A DNA stretch of 43,840 nt, taken from CAWGYT01 sp963826795 (GTDB lineage Bacteria; Planctomycetota; Planctomycetia; Pirellulales; Pirellulaceae). Location: positions 1 through 43,840 of the forward strand of contig CAWGYT010000026.1 in NCBI GenBank assembly GCA_963826795.1. The letters run 5' to 3'. Below, one piece after another: positions 35,890 through 43,840 of this stretch. The position numbers and the translations under genes were made by a program. How positions within the stretch are numbered: position 1 is the first letter of the stretch; every line of letters begins with the position of its first letter. Below the pieces are notes generated by a model that saw only the letters and a program-made list of their open reading frames with translations, made no database searches and was not told the DNA's origin.

Positions 35890-37386
35890 TCACGCGGAAA
35901 AAGTCCAATTCATGGTAGCCACAACCAAGAGCACGACGGCAATCGCGCCCACGAGTAAACTTGTTCGGTCCGAAACGGCGAATACAACGGGGTCTTCATG
36001 CAAGAGGCCACGCCGGGCCAGCAGCCAAACGCGACTGATCCAGTACAGCAGCAGTGGGCCGATCAGCCACAGCGCCCAGATATTTCCATAAAGTGTTTGA
36101 GCCGTCTTTCCGTTCACGTACAGGGCGAATACGAGCACCGAAATATAGCCCGCCGTCGATCCCATACTCTCGACGAGGGCACGATCTGAAACCAGGTAAC
36201 CGCGTCCTGCAGCCTCCTCCGCGTTCTCCGCTGACAATCGATCGAGCTCGGCGTAGCGTTTGGCGAACGCCAGTGAAGTGAACATGAACATCGCGAAGAC
36301 CATCAGCCATTCCGAGACGGCGACGTTCGCAGCCTCCCCTCCCGCCAGGATGCGGACGGTGTAGAGTCCGGCAAGTGTAAAGACATCGATCAAGACCTTC
36401 CGCTTAAGCCAGAATGAGTACAGGCTGGTGACCACCATGTACAAGCCGAGCAATGCGACGAACGACAAAGGCAATGTAAAAGCGGCAAGCAAGAAGCCAA
36501 ACAACGCGGCCGAACAGCAAATTGGGACGCCTGCGATAATCGGCAGATCGCCCGATGCAAAGGGGCGTTTCCTTTTCTTCGGGTGCCTCCGGTCTGCCTC
36601 AAGATCGAATAAATCATTCAAGACATAGACCGAGGATGCACAGGCGCTGAACGCGACGAAAGCAAAGACGACTTGCTGAAGCTTAAAAAGGTCCCCCAGT
36701 TCATGGGCGAGTAACAGCGGCAAAAATAGCAAGACGTTCTTAAGCCATTGCTGGGGCCTCAGGGCGCGAAGGACCGCCGTCGCTCGACTCACGCGACTGC
36801 CAATTACGTGCGGTGCTTTTCCCGTAAGCTGAATTCGCTTCAACACGGCCGGGCTAGGGCAGACGGCATAGACCGCGTCTGCGCTCTCCCAAATCGGCAG
36901 GTCTGCGGATGAGTCCCCTACATATCCGAAGGACGAAATTTGATGGTCTTGGCAATACTCTTGAATCGCTTTCAGCTTGTGGGCGCCCTTAACGTTGCTT
37001 GTACCGTCACTCGCAATCACGTCATCGAACAGGCCAAGGTGTTTGGCGATCGCTTCAGCCCACATTCGGTCGCTGGCGGTCGCGAGTACCACACGGCACG
37101 CCCGGTCCTTATGTGCCTTGACCAAATCCAAAACATCGCGGCGATATGGCAGCTTCGCCGGTTCGAGTGTGACGCGTCTCGCAATCTCGCGTTTGAACCC
37201 CGCTCGCCCGCGTAGCAGCCATGACGGAACCTTGAGGACAGCAAGTGGATCTCGCCTGATGGCAAGCAACAACGATTCCCACATCACGTCAGTGTTGACC
37301 AGAGTTCCATCCAGATCAACCGCGATCAGCGGAATCGAGTCGATTGCCTGCGCTGACATTGTTTCAGTCTGCAAATCCTCTACCAT
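35890..37386 (-). CDS. HAD phosphatase-UbiA prenyltransferase fusion (polyprenyl-phosphate phosphoribosyltransferase-like)
   Basis: An intact 498-residue two-domain protein. Residues 20-190 form a HAD phosphatase: 'LIAVDLDGTLVNTD' (Asp24, Asp26), 'VVLATASDRMWAEAI', a Lys in 'GAHKLKAIQ' and 'YVGDSSADLPIW' near 155. Residues 200-498 are a UbiA integral-membrane domain with 'LRPQQWLKNVLLFLPLLLAHE', the first metal motif 'VLNDLFDLEADRRHPKKRKRP' (from N257) and the second 'KVLIDVFTLAGLYTVRILAGG'. UbiA enzymes of this pattern attach 5-phosphoribose from PRPP to polyprenyl phosphate, and a HAD partner would remove the 5-phosphate, giving the substrate of the DprE1-like oxidase next door. One polypeptide thus could perform two steps. 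Alternative internal start at MSAQ, 27 bases downstream. Confidence 0.9.
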   Translation of the reverse strand: MVEDLQTETMSAQAIDSIPLIAVDLDGTLVNTDVMWESLLLAIRRDPLAVLKVPSWLLRGRAGFKREIARRVTLEPAKLPYRRDVLDLVKAHKDRACRVVLATASDRMWAEAIAKHLGLFDDVIASDGTSNVKGAHKLKAIQEYCQDHQISSFGYVGDSSADLPIWESADAVYAVCPSPAVLKRIQLTGKAPHVIGSRVSRATAVLRALRPQQWLKNVLLFLPLLLAHELGDLFKLQQVVFAFVAFSACASSVYVLNDLFDLEADRRHPKKRKRPFASGDLPIIAGVPICCSAALFGFLLAAFTLPLSFVALLGLYMVVTSLYSFWLKRKVLIDVFTLAGLYTVRILAGGEAANVAVSEWLMVFAMFMFTSLAFAKRYAELDRLSAENAEEAAGRGYLVSDRALVESMGSTAGYISVLVFALYVNGKTAQTLYGNIWALWLIGPLLLYWISRVWLLARRGLLHEDPVVFAVSDRTSLLVGAIAVVLLVVATMNWTFSA

Positions 37387-37483
37387 CGCCTCACGCTCGA
37401 GTGACCGACCGTCGCCCCGAATATCTTCCAGCTTGGCAATGACGGAAGCGGAGTGTCTTCGCCAGCCTGCGACTCGATGTTCA

Positions 37484-38431
37484 TCACACGGACCTGACGG
37501 GGTATCTGAAAGCCTTCCTGCCGGAGCTGCTCATGACCGCTCTGAGGCAATACGCCGCAATGGCTGCAAGCAGTGTCCCCAGAACGACATTCGCGGCAAG
37601 CGGGACGTGCAACGAATGCGCCAATGCGAGGTATACGACGCCGTGAACAAGAAAAAACTCATATGTCCCTTCACTAGCGGCTGCCAACCAGGAAGGACTC
37701 TGGCTCGTCGCTCGAACGGCGACCGCAAGGCACGTAAGGGACACAAGTGGATACAACCACGCCGAGCTTTGGACAACTGACATTATGGCAGCCACGAAAA
37801 TCGCCACCGCGGTTGTTCGCGCTGTCGCCTGAGCCGCCACAAGACCGCAAAGCAAGAATGAAATGACGTGGGTCGCGTACCAAACGCCCGCATCGAGATA
37901 TAGAAACATGGCAGCACAAATGACTCCGATCGGGATCCAGATCGGTCGAGGCCGAAGACCGAACGCGATCCCATAGCAAAGCAGCATCAGCGTGATGAAC
38001 CAGAAGGGTTGGCCAATACGCGAATTGCCGTCGACCAAGCCTGCTAGTCCAGCATATTCGAGAGCCACGATCCGAACTGACATCGGCTTGTAGTGGGAAA
38101 AACCGTTCAGCAAGAGAACGATGGTAAGTGCAACCCAATAAGTCGGCATGGTCCGCCTTAGCCGCTTACGAATCCAGCAGTATCCATCGGAGTCCACATG
38201 ACGAAATGCAAAGTAGCCGCTGAGTCCGCAGAACACAGTAACTCCCAGCTGGCCAATATTGGGAAATCGAGTGCCGCCCGCTGAACGTCCGTACATGGGG
38301 AGCAAGTGCTGATATACGATCGCCGCCATGGAACCGATGCGTAGCATGTCCAGCACCGCCAACTTGCCACTCTTCGCGCAAGTTGGTGATTTCAGGACCG
38401 AGCTTTCGGCAGTTACATTGTCCGTCAACAT
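37484..38431 (-). CDS. Acyltransferase 3 family membrane protein
   Basis: An intact 315-residue polytopic protein of the Acyl_transf_3 (OafA/WecH-like) family. 'LAVLDMLRIGSMAAIVYQHLLP' carries the N-terminal signature with R and H in the expected spacing, 'GVTVFCGLSGYFAF' is the GV.FF.lSG.l block, 'IRKRLRRTMPTYWVALTIVLLL' the RR.YP.yw block, and 'FWFITLMLLCYGIAFGL' the fourth conserved helix. Such enzymes O-acylate sugars, moving acyl groups across the membrane. The start overlaps the GT4 stop by seven bases. It may decorate the same glycan made by the neighbouring module. Confidence 0.84.
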   Translation of the reverse strand: MLTDNVTAESSVLKSPTCAKSGKLAVLDMLRIGSMAAIVYQHLLPMYGRSAGGTRFPNIGQLGVTVFCGLSGYFAFRHVDSDGYCWIRKRLRRTMPTYWVALTIVLLLNGFSHYKPMSVRIVALEYAGLAGLVDGNSRIGQPFWFITLMLLCYGIAFGLRPRPIWIPIGVICAAMFLYLDAGVWYATHVISFLLCGLVAAQATARTTAVAIFVAAIMSVVQSSAWLYPLVSLTCLAVAVRATSQSPSWLAAASEGTYEFFLVHGVVYLALAHSLHVPLAANVVLGTLLAAIAAYCLRAVMSSSGRKAFRYPVRSV

Positions 38432-39633
38432 GTCGACACTTCCACCTTGCGAGCATCGAACTCTCGAAAAATCCCCTCAGCTTGCACGGCAAGACATTCC
38501 CAATCGAACCTTTGCACTGCCCATTCGCGACCGGCGTTACCCATGCGTGTCCGACGAGGTTCATCCGTTAGCAGCGACACAATCGCGCTAGCAAGTTCCT
38601 GTACAGATTCTGCCCGCACAAGCTCACCGGTAATTCCACAACTCATCGTTTCGGCGGTTCCGCCAGAGTTCCCTGCGATGACCGGCTTTCCGCATGCCTG
38701 GGCTTCCACCAAGACGATGCCAAAACCCTCAATATCTCCCTCCACTTCACGATTGGGGAGCGCAAACAGATCACACTGCTGATAGCACGCAATGATGGCC
38801 TCATCGCTGGCATCGCTTTGAAACTGAACATGACCGCCCATCCCCAGTTCATCGACTAGCTGCTCGAGCCGGTCTCGTTCGGGGCCGTCTCCGACGATTG
38901 CGTAGAGCACGTTGGGAACGTGCTGACGGATCTCTACCAGAGCACGAATCAAGCAATCGTGCCCCTTGCGTCGCTGCAAGCGTCCCACGGTGAGGATAAC
39001 GGACCGTCCATCCCAGCCCAATCGCGATCTTACGTCTCGTTCGTACGGGGCGGGCGTGAAGCGATGAACGTCAGTCCCCGGGTGCAGCAGCCGAATACGC
39101 CTATTCGGAAGTCCCCATGTATCTCGCAGCAGCCGAATCGTATTGTTGCTATTCGCGATGACGATGCGAGCGCCGGAAAGGACCCGGCGCATCAACCAAC
39201 CGAGCTCCCGGCTGCGCCGCCCCACGTTCAGCTCTTCACCGTGAACATAGCAAAGGTAGGGGACGCCGTGCCGTTGTTGCAATAGCCAAGCGATCCATCC
39301 TTCGGGTAACAGGGTTGCGCAATGAATGATGTGAACGTCTTCTCTTTGAACGATTTCCCGAATCGACTTGAACGCCTTCGAATAATGTGAGAACCCGGTG
39401 ACACTAAAGAAGCCCCACGTCGGAAAACTCAATGGCAGGCGATAGACGCGCAAGTCATGAACGCGATCGAACTCGTCCTGATGCGGATGGGTGCCCGCTG
39501 CAACGACGATGTCATGGTCGGCCACGCGACGATAAGTTTCCCACAACCAGCGGCCGCTTCCACCCGTTTTCGGCGGAAACACATCGGCAAGCAGCAGGAT
39601 GCGCCCTCGATGTCGTTTTGTATCAACCGTCAT
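38425..39633 (-). CDS. GT4 family glycosyltransferase (PimB-like layout)
   Basis: An intact GT-B enzyme of about 402 residues. 'RILLLADVFPPKTGGSGRWLWETY' is the N-terminal loop, 'VHIIHCATLLPEGWIAWLLQ' the acceptor strand, 'YLCYVHGEELNVGRRS' the HGEE motif, 'VILTVGRLQRRKGHDCLIRAL' and 'FALPNREVEGDIEGFGIVLVEAQACGKPVIAG' the donor motifs with EGFG and E. The order resembles PimB/mannosyl-type GT4 enzymes. The ATG at 39633 overlaps the stop of the upstream GT4 (ATGA), which favours it over an in-frame ATG at 39678 that lies inside a palindrome. Substrate unassigned. Confidence 0.88.
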   Translation of the reverse strand: MTVDTKRHRGRILLLADVFPPKTGGSGRWLWETYRRVADHDIVVAAGTHPHQDEFDRVHDLRVYRLPLSFPTWGFFSVTGFSHYSKAFKSIREIVQREDVHIIHCATLLPEGWIAWLLQQRHGVPYLCYVHGEELNVGRRSRELGWLMRRVLSGARIVIANSNNTIRLLRDTWGLPNRRIRLLHPGTDVHRFTPAPYERDVRSRLGWDGRSVILTVGRLQRRKGHDCLIRALVEIRQHVPNVLYAIVGDGPERDRLEQLVDELGMGGHVQFQSDASDEAIIACYQQCDLFALPNREVEGDIEGFGIVLVEAQACGKPVIAGNSGGTAETMSCGITGELVRAESVQELASAIVSLLTDEPRRTRMGNAGREWAVQRFDWECLAVQAEGIFREFDARKVEVSTC

Positions 39634-40871
39634 GCAGACTTCGGTCGTCGCCTCGAACCCAAAAGGGGTCTGACCCATTTTGCGGAGACGTTCAAGTGAC
39701 GTTGGCCCAGCGTCATTCTGTATTGCGTAACCACATTCTCGACGTGGACCGCCAAAGCGAAGTGTTGTTCACAGCGGACACGACCACGAGCTCCCATCGA
39801 CTGTCTTGTTTCGAGATCGCGCAACAAACTCGCCAATGCTGCCGATAGTCGCCGTGGGTCACTCGGTGGGACAAGCATGCCCGTTTCGTCCGCCACAACC
39901 ATCTCGGGAATCCCACCGACGTCGCAGCCGATCACGGGCAGACCGAACGACATCGCCTCCAAGGTGGCGTTACCCAGCGGTTCGGCGTGTGAGGGCACGA
40001 CGGAGATGTCCGACGCGGTCAACCACTGAGGCACGTTCCGCTGAAAACCGACGAATCGCGCCGGGCAGCGGAGCTTTTCCGCAAGACGCTGCATCTCCTG
40101 TCGATACGCACCATCCCCCTCCAGATCATCGCCCAGGATAACCAATTCAGCGTGATGTCGGTCCTCAGGCTCGAGCTCCATCCAGGCGTGCAACAGATCG
40201 GCAACTCCCTTGCGCGGAATGATCTGGCCGGCGTAAGTCACAATGACTTTGTCGTCGGGAAGATCAAGTTGCTTTTTCGCTTCAGCCTTCTCAGACGGCG
40301 AAGGCAACGCCGGCAAAGGAAGTCCATCGTAGACGACTTCGCAGGGCGCGACGTCCAAAGCCGATGATTCTTGGCACAATTGATCCTTTAAGGCCTTTGA
40401 GACAAACAAGTGTCGCTCGGCCCCGAACTTGTTCAACCAGTCAATCGCGACGCCCCCGAATATCCACCGGTGGTGGCAAATACGCGGCACGTTCAATTTG
40501 CCAGCCGCCTGCGACACAAGTTGATGCGTCGGCAGGTCATTACTGTGAATCAGATCAGGTTGGACGTCGACGATTAGGCGGCGCAGTGACCGTTGAACGC
40601 TCGCGTACTGCCACCAGCGCCACTTGTTGGTGAAACACAGGGGAAGGTGAAAGGACGACACGCCCAGGTTTTTCATTCGTGACGACAGCTCACCTTCCGT
40701 CCCCAGCAGCACCGAGACCTCGTGCCCCGCCTCTAACAGCCCGCCCACCAGCCGCTCGGCCGCGACTTCAGCGCCTCCCAGAAAAGGCGCCCAACTTGCG
40801 AGCATGACCTTGATCCGTCCGGTAGACGACTCGGCCTTCGGCCGCCGTGAAGCTGTCGACTGCCAGGTCAC
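39630..40871 (-). CDS. GT4 family glycosyltransferase
   Basis: An intact GT-B enzyme of 413 residues. 'KVMLASWAPFLGGAEVAAERL' is the N-terminal GGAE loop, 'PDLIHSNDLPTHQLVSQAAG' the HSND strand, 'VIVTYAGQIIPRKGVADLLHA' the donor-domain start, and 'SHAEPLGNATLEAMSFGLPVIGCDVGG' the E-P-x-G...EAM motif. The GTG start overlaps the stop of the next gene upstream (GTGA). The last 14 residues, beyond 'TQYRMTLGQ', read through a palindromic sequence and may not be conserved. Confidence 0.88.
   Translation of the reverse strand: MTWQSTASRRPKAESSTGRIKVMLASWAPFLGGAEVAAERLVGGLLEAGHEVSVLLGTEGELSSRMKNLGVSSFHLPLCFTNKWRWWQYASVQRSLRRLIVDVQPDLIHSNDLPTHQLVSQAAGKLNVPRICHHRWIFGGVAIDWLNKFGAERHLFVSKALKDQLCQESSALDVAPCEVVYDGLPLPALPSPSEKAEAKKQLDLPDDKVIVTYAGQIIPRKGVADLLHAWMELEPEDRHHAELVILGDDLEGDGAYRQEMQRLAEKLRCPARFVGFQRNVPQWLTASDISVVPSHAEPLGNATLEAMSFGLPVIGCDVGGIPEMVVADETGMLVPPSDPRRLSAALASLLRDLETRQSMGARGRVRCEQHFALAVHVENVVTQYRMTLGQRHLNVSAKWVRPLLGSRRRPKSA
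39661..39681. repeat. Palindromic element centred on GGGTCTGACCC
   Basis: An imperfect palindrome (AAAGGGGTCTGACCCATTT core) near the junction of two GT4 genes. Ten-base arms with one mismatch surround the centre. It is translated as the tail of one gene. Seen only once in this window; similar elements are known to be dispersed in many bacterial genomes. Confidence 0.45.
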
Positions 40872-41530
40872 GACGTCGAGTTTCCTTCCGTCGAGATCGT
40901 ACGATAGATCCCCTGAAGTTGCTCCAGGCTGTCAGCGGGATTGAATCGTTCGGCAACTCGCTGCCTCGCATGCTCGCCGAGCGACCGACGCCATTCGGGA
41001 TCTCCGGTCAATTTCGCCACGGCGGCTGTAAGTGCGTCCAGGTCCCCGGTTTTCACAATCACACCGGTCTCGCCGACGACCTCACGAACGGACCCGCCTT
41101 CGTAACCCGCCACTGGCCGCCGGCATGCCATCGCCTCACACACACTGTTCCCGAACGTCTCGTACTGACTTGTGCTGACGACGATGTCGCACGCTTGGTA
41201 AAACGGTTCGACGTGCGTCAGATCCCCTACCCATTGGAGACGACGCCCGAGTCCTAAGTGTTGAATTTGGTCGACGATCCCTTCCCCATACGATTCGTCT
41301 CCCGCGATCATTCCCCCCGCAATCAGCCCAACAACTCGCGAGTCCGAAACAGCAATCGGCTGTATCAGCTCAATGAAGTCCTCAATTCGCTTCCGAGGTC
41401 GCAACGGGCTTGCCATCCCCACGACAACCTCCTCAGGTCGGACACCGTACTGTTCGCGAGTCGCCTGTCGAACGTGAACGAGGTTTCCAAATTCATTCAG
41501 GTCCAACCCAAGCCGGACCACATCCCATGA
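40868..41530 (-). pseudogene. GT4 glycosyltransferase missing its N-terminal domain
   Basis: Only the C-terminal donor domain is present, about 215 residues: 'LGLDLNEFGNLVHVRQATREQYGV', 'VVVGMASPLRPRKRIEDFIELIQPI', 'STSQYETFGNSVCEAMACRRPVAGYEGGS' (ExFGNsvcEAMAC motif) and the usual tail 'ARQRVAERFNPADSLEQLQGIYR'. No N-terminal acceptor domain precedes it; instead the sequence changes near 41525 to the metalloprotease. The donor motif and stop are intact (TGA at 40868, GTGA overlap with the next GT4). Either a deletion fused two genes or the assembly is misjoined here. Confidence 0.72.
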
Positions 41531-43183
41531 GCACATTCGGCATCGGCGGAATGGTTCGCACACCGCTGGTTGTACCAGTTCGCGAGCGGATAATCGGACC
41601 ACTGCCAGGATCGGTCGCTGGATTCGAATTGACGCCTCCCGTATTGGCCTGCTCCCAAGTGTAGGTCACCGTGTCCCCATCGGGATCGGATCCCGTCGCC
41701 GTCAATCGAAAAGGCGTTTGGATCTGGAATCTGGTAATTGGCAATAGGATCGATGATCGGCGTGTTATTCGTCGTCACGACCGGAGCGGGAAGACCGACC
41801 GGGAGACCACCCGCCATGTACGTGTTGATTTGATTGATGTTGATATAGTTGAAGTATGCGTTTGAGTTGGGTTGGAGGTTGATCGCACAAATTCCGGCAT
41901 AACCCATGATCGTCGAACCTGACGCAGGTTCGTTGGAAAATGCCGCCTGTCGCCGAGCGAGCCGGAACAATTATTGAAGTTGTGACGACCGCCGAACTGG
42001 TGACCCATTTCGTGAGACGCATAATCAATGTAATAAACGTCATTATTTGGCGGGTTGATGGCCAGGGCCGCCTGAGCCTTTAGCCCGGTGCGCCCCACGA
42101 TGCCAATTCCGCCCCCCGACACGCCGCCCCCGGACTCCGTCCGTCCAAAGACATGGCCCATGTCGTAATTGGCATTACCAATACGGCTGTCCGTGAAGAA
42201 CTGATTGTTTGATGAGAGTGTGCCCACACTGCCACCCGAAATCGTACCATTGGGATTGTCGGTCCCTACACCCGATAAGCCTGAGAACAGACGCGTGGTG
42301 TTATTGACAAGGACTAAGCGGATCGCAGTGTCGACTTCATAGACACCCGTAATACGGTTGACTGCCGTGGTGACTCCGGACAGTACGTTTGTGACATTAT
42401 TGCCGAAAAAGGCATTATACGACGTGGTCGTCGTGATTGTCGTGCGAACGTCCCTCCGCGTCACGAGTGCTTCTGGGCCACCCTCCACTCAATGACGAAC
42501 CGTCGTCGTCGTCGATGAATTCCATGTCCGCTTCGGCTGTGAGCGATTCAGCAGGACCTGGTCCTGCATCGGCTCTAAAGTAGCTGACATAGGGGCGCTT
42601 TGGTCTAAATGCCAGTACGGATCGACGTACCAGGCTCCGGTCACGGCGCCAGTACCTGAGCGTGGAAACCGAGGGGCGTGAAGTCGGCTCGCAACGTCGC
42701 CGTCGGATCGTCAATACCTTGCCCTACGTAGGTGCGGATGTCGGGAAACAGCTCATTCAGGCCGCTTTCCATCACGGGCGACTCGAGAACGGCAAACCTC
42801 GAAAATGTATTGTCGGGCGAGGCGACGTTGAGGATCAACGGGTTCCGCGCTGCGGGAGTGTCTTCCAGTGGCGCCGTAGCAAGTTGCGCGAGAATTCCCG
42901 GGGCGTCCAGCGTTAGCGCGGTGTAGCGGCTCGGCTTCGTATACGATTCCTCGCCGACGAACGATGCCGCTGGAACTTCATCCACCACGGTGAAGAATGA
43001 ATCGGTCTGAATTCCCTGATTGACAGCATAAACGTCGATATCGACCGACCGGGAAGTGAATTCGCTCATTGGATTGACCAAAACCGCCAACAGACATCGG
43101 TTTTCTAGTACTTCCGCACTGAGTAACGGAAGCCTTTTGCGATTTTCCCAGCGCCGGCCATTTTTCTTCGATTGACGTGACAT
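41525..43183 (-). pseudogene. Reprolysin-like zinc metalloprotease, frameshifted and truncated at its C-terminus
   Basis: A secreted M12-type peptidase in pieces. The N-terminus 'MSRQSKKNGRRWENRKRLPL' leads into 'LSAEVLENRCLLAV', the planctomycete-type export leader. A propeptide-like part follows ('DVYAVNQGIQTDSFFTVVDEV', 'GRFAVLESPV' region). Then 'SYNAFFGNNVTNVLSGVTTAVNRITGVYE' and the active site 'ASHEMGHQFGGRHNF' (HExxHxxGxxH, near 42010) lie in another frame, and the Met-turn 'GSTIMGYAGIC' in a third. 'LTATGSDPDGDTVTYTWEQAN' starts a cadherin/PKD-like domain that stops abruptly at 'TIPPMPNVLMG'. Indels lie near 42660, 42490, 41960 and 41735. The remaining C-terminal domains, normally several hundred residues, are missing at the junction with the GT4 piece. 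Confidence 0.75.
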
Positions 43184-43571
43184 TGACAGACCCCACTATC
43201 CGGTGATGAATTAGATTGATGAAATACCACTCACGCGCTCGTTTTGGCGAGAGCGTGAAACGAGGGTACCTATTTGGAAATGACGTCGAACAATATTATG
43301 GATGACGGCATTCACTACGGCCAACGTATGACACAGCGCGGGCTCCCCGACGACGCTGGCGGTTTTGCCGAACCGTGGAATTCGCTTCGGTACTGGCCGC
43401 AGGCCCCATCGTAACTATAAAAAAGTTCCGCGAAAAGTAATAATCCGAAGGAAACACAAAAAGGCCGGCATTCGATTTCTGGCCATTTACCCGCGTGCAC
43501 GTACAACGCCCCATGCATCCCAGGCTCCCACGCCAATATCGTGGTTAGCTGCCCGCCTCAACTTGCAACCC
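43184..43571. other. Divergent intergenic region
   Basis: About 388 bases between the leftward metalloprotease and the rightward thioesterase. It should hold promoters for both directions, but no clear -35/-10 pair could be chosen. One hairpin-forming inverted repeat lies at 43231-43258. No gene or RNA recognised. Confidence 0.45.
43231..43258. repeat. Inverted repeat upstream of the metalloprotease
   Basis: TCACGCGCTCG and CGAGAGCGTGA form an 11-base stem with one mismatch and a six-base loop (TTTTGG). It lies 48-75 bases before the protease start on the minus strand, so it could sit in its leader or act as an operator. Function unknown. Confidence 0.45.
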
Positions 43572-43840
43572 ATGACCCACCAACGAGAACCACGCCGAGA
43601 CAAGTCGGCGATCGAGGAATTTCCTGTCGTCATCGAACTACCCGTACTTTGGGGTGACCAGGATCTATTTTGGCCACGTTAACAACACGGTTTATTTCAA
43701 GTGGTATGAATCCTCACGCGTTGCTTACTGGCACGAATCAGGGTTGGACGACGTCATGAAGCCGAAGAACTGGGGGCCCATATTAGCGTCCGCTTCCTGT
43801 GATTTTCTCAAGCAGATCAAGTACCCCGACATGATCATCG
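43572..43840 (+). CDS. Acyl-CoA thioesterase, hot-dog fold (4HBT type), partial and frameshifted
   Basis: The only recognised plus-strand gene, cut by the right edge. After 'MTHQREPRRDKSAIEEFPVV' and 'IELPVLWGDQDL' the frame shifts by one extra T in a TTTT run (near 43670) to 'FGHVNNTVYFKWYESSRVAYW' and 'FLKQIKYPDMII'. The 'W.DQD..GHVNN..Y..W.E..R..Y' block with the catalytic Asp is the 4-hydroxybenzoyl-CoA/YbgC-type thioesterase signature. It hydrolyses acyl-CoA thioesters in the cytoplasm and is probably unrelated to the polysaccharide locus. The start is the ATG before the conserved region; an upstream one cannot be excluded. Confidence 0.82.

Noticed and set aside
1..43840. CRISPR array, tRNA, rRNA, transposase or integrase genes
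   Set aside because: No regularly spaced direct repeats, cloverleaf-like or rRNA segments, and no DDE or tyrosine recombinase motifs were seen. The AT-rich island has no visible attachment site.
1..43840. Exosortase (XrtA-like) or Wzx/Wzy polymerase in the window
   Set aside because: No frame shows the exosortase Cys-Arg-His membrane pattern or a Wzy-like many-helix protein; the membrane proteins present fit GT-C, UbiA, acyltransferase 3 or LPG_synthase_TM.

Overview
The window looks like a planctomycete (Planctomycetota, probably Pirellulales) exopolysaccharide locus. Three sequence features support this. The beta-helix protein at 22992-24813 has a PEP-CTERM tail after EF-hand-like repeats with the typical 'GD.DLDG.F.T.DLV.VFQ' look. 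The metalloprotease at 41525-43183 starts with the planctomycete export-type leader ending in 'LENRCLLAV'. There is also a FemAB-like protein and an asparagine-synthase-like amidotransferase of the kinds that accompany XrtA/PEP-CTERM exosortase clusters. No exosortase gene lies in the window. Every recognised gene is on the minus strand except a partial thioesterase at the right edge, so the locus reads from right to left.

Layout from left to right. 1-7508: a partial membrane glycosyltransferase, then a sugar-nucleotide module (Gfo/Idh/MocA oxidoreductase, hexapeptide acyltransferase, two DegT-type aminotransferases, an extended SDR), a GtrB/DPM1-like GT2 and a flippase-like membrane protein. 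Almost every gene here carries +1/-1 frameshifts, often at short homopolymers, which I read mainly as sequencing error. 7723-19455: mostly intact decoration genes (FemAB-like, SGNH hydrolase-like, three GT2s, FkbM and class I methyltransferases, a YdcF/DUF218 protein, two sulfotransferases), including an AT-rich island at about 11.2-12.0 kb next to a truncated membrane glycosyltransferase. 19455-24813: three GT4 glycosyltransferases and the PEP-CTERM beta-helix protein. 24881-31437: two asparagine-synthase-like proteins flanking a membrane glycosyltransferase and a UbiA prenyltransferase. 31446-37386: a tightly packed operon encoding a HAD-UbiA fusion, a DprE1-like FAD oxidase, a DprE2-like SDR, an AftB/GT-C-like glycosyltransferase and a hexapeptide acyltransferase. 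37484-41525: an acyltransferase-3 protein and GT4 enzymes. 41525-43183: a frameshifted reprolysin-like metalloprotease whose C-terminus runs directly into an N-terminally truncated GT4.

The most striking element is the 31.4-37.4 kb module. Taken together it has the full set needed to make polyprenyl-phosphoryl-arabinofuranose as in mycobacteria (phosphoribosyl transfer, dephosphorylation, C2' oxidation, reduction) and a multi-pass transferase that could spend it. Its position inside a PEP-CTERM/exopolysaccharide locus suggests an arabinofuranose-containing (or related pentofuranose) surface glycan in a planctomycete. Functions are assigned by reading motifs, without database searches.
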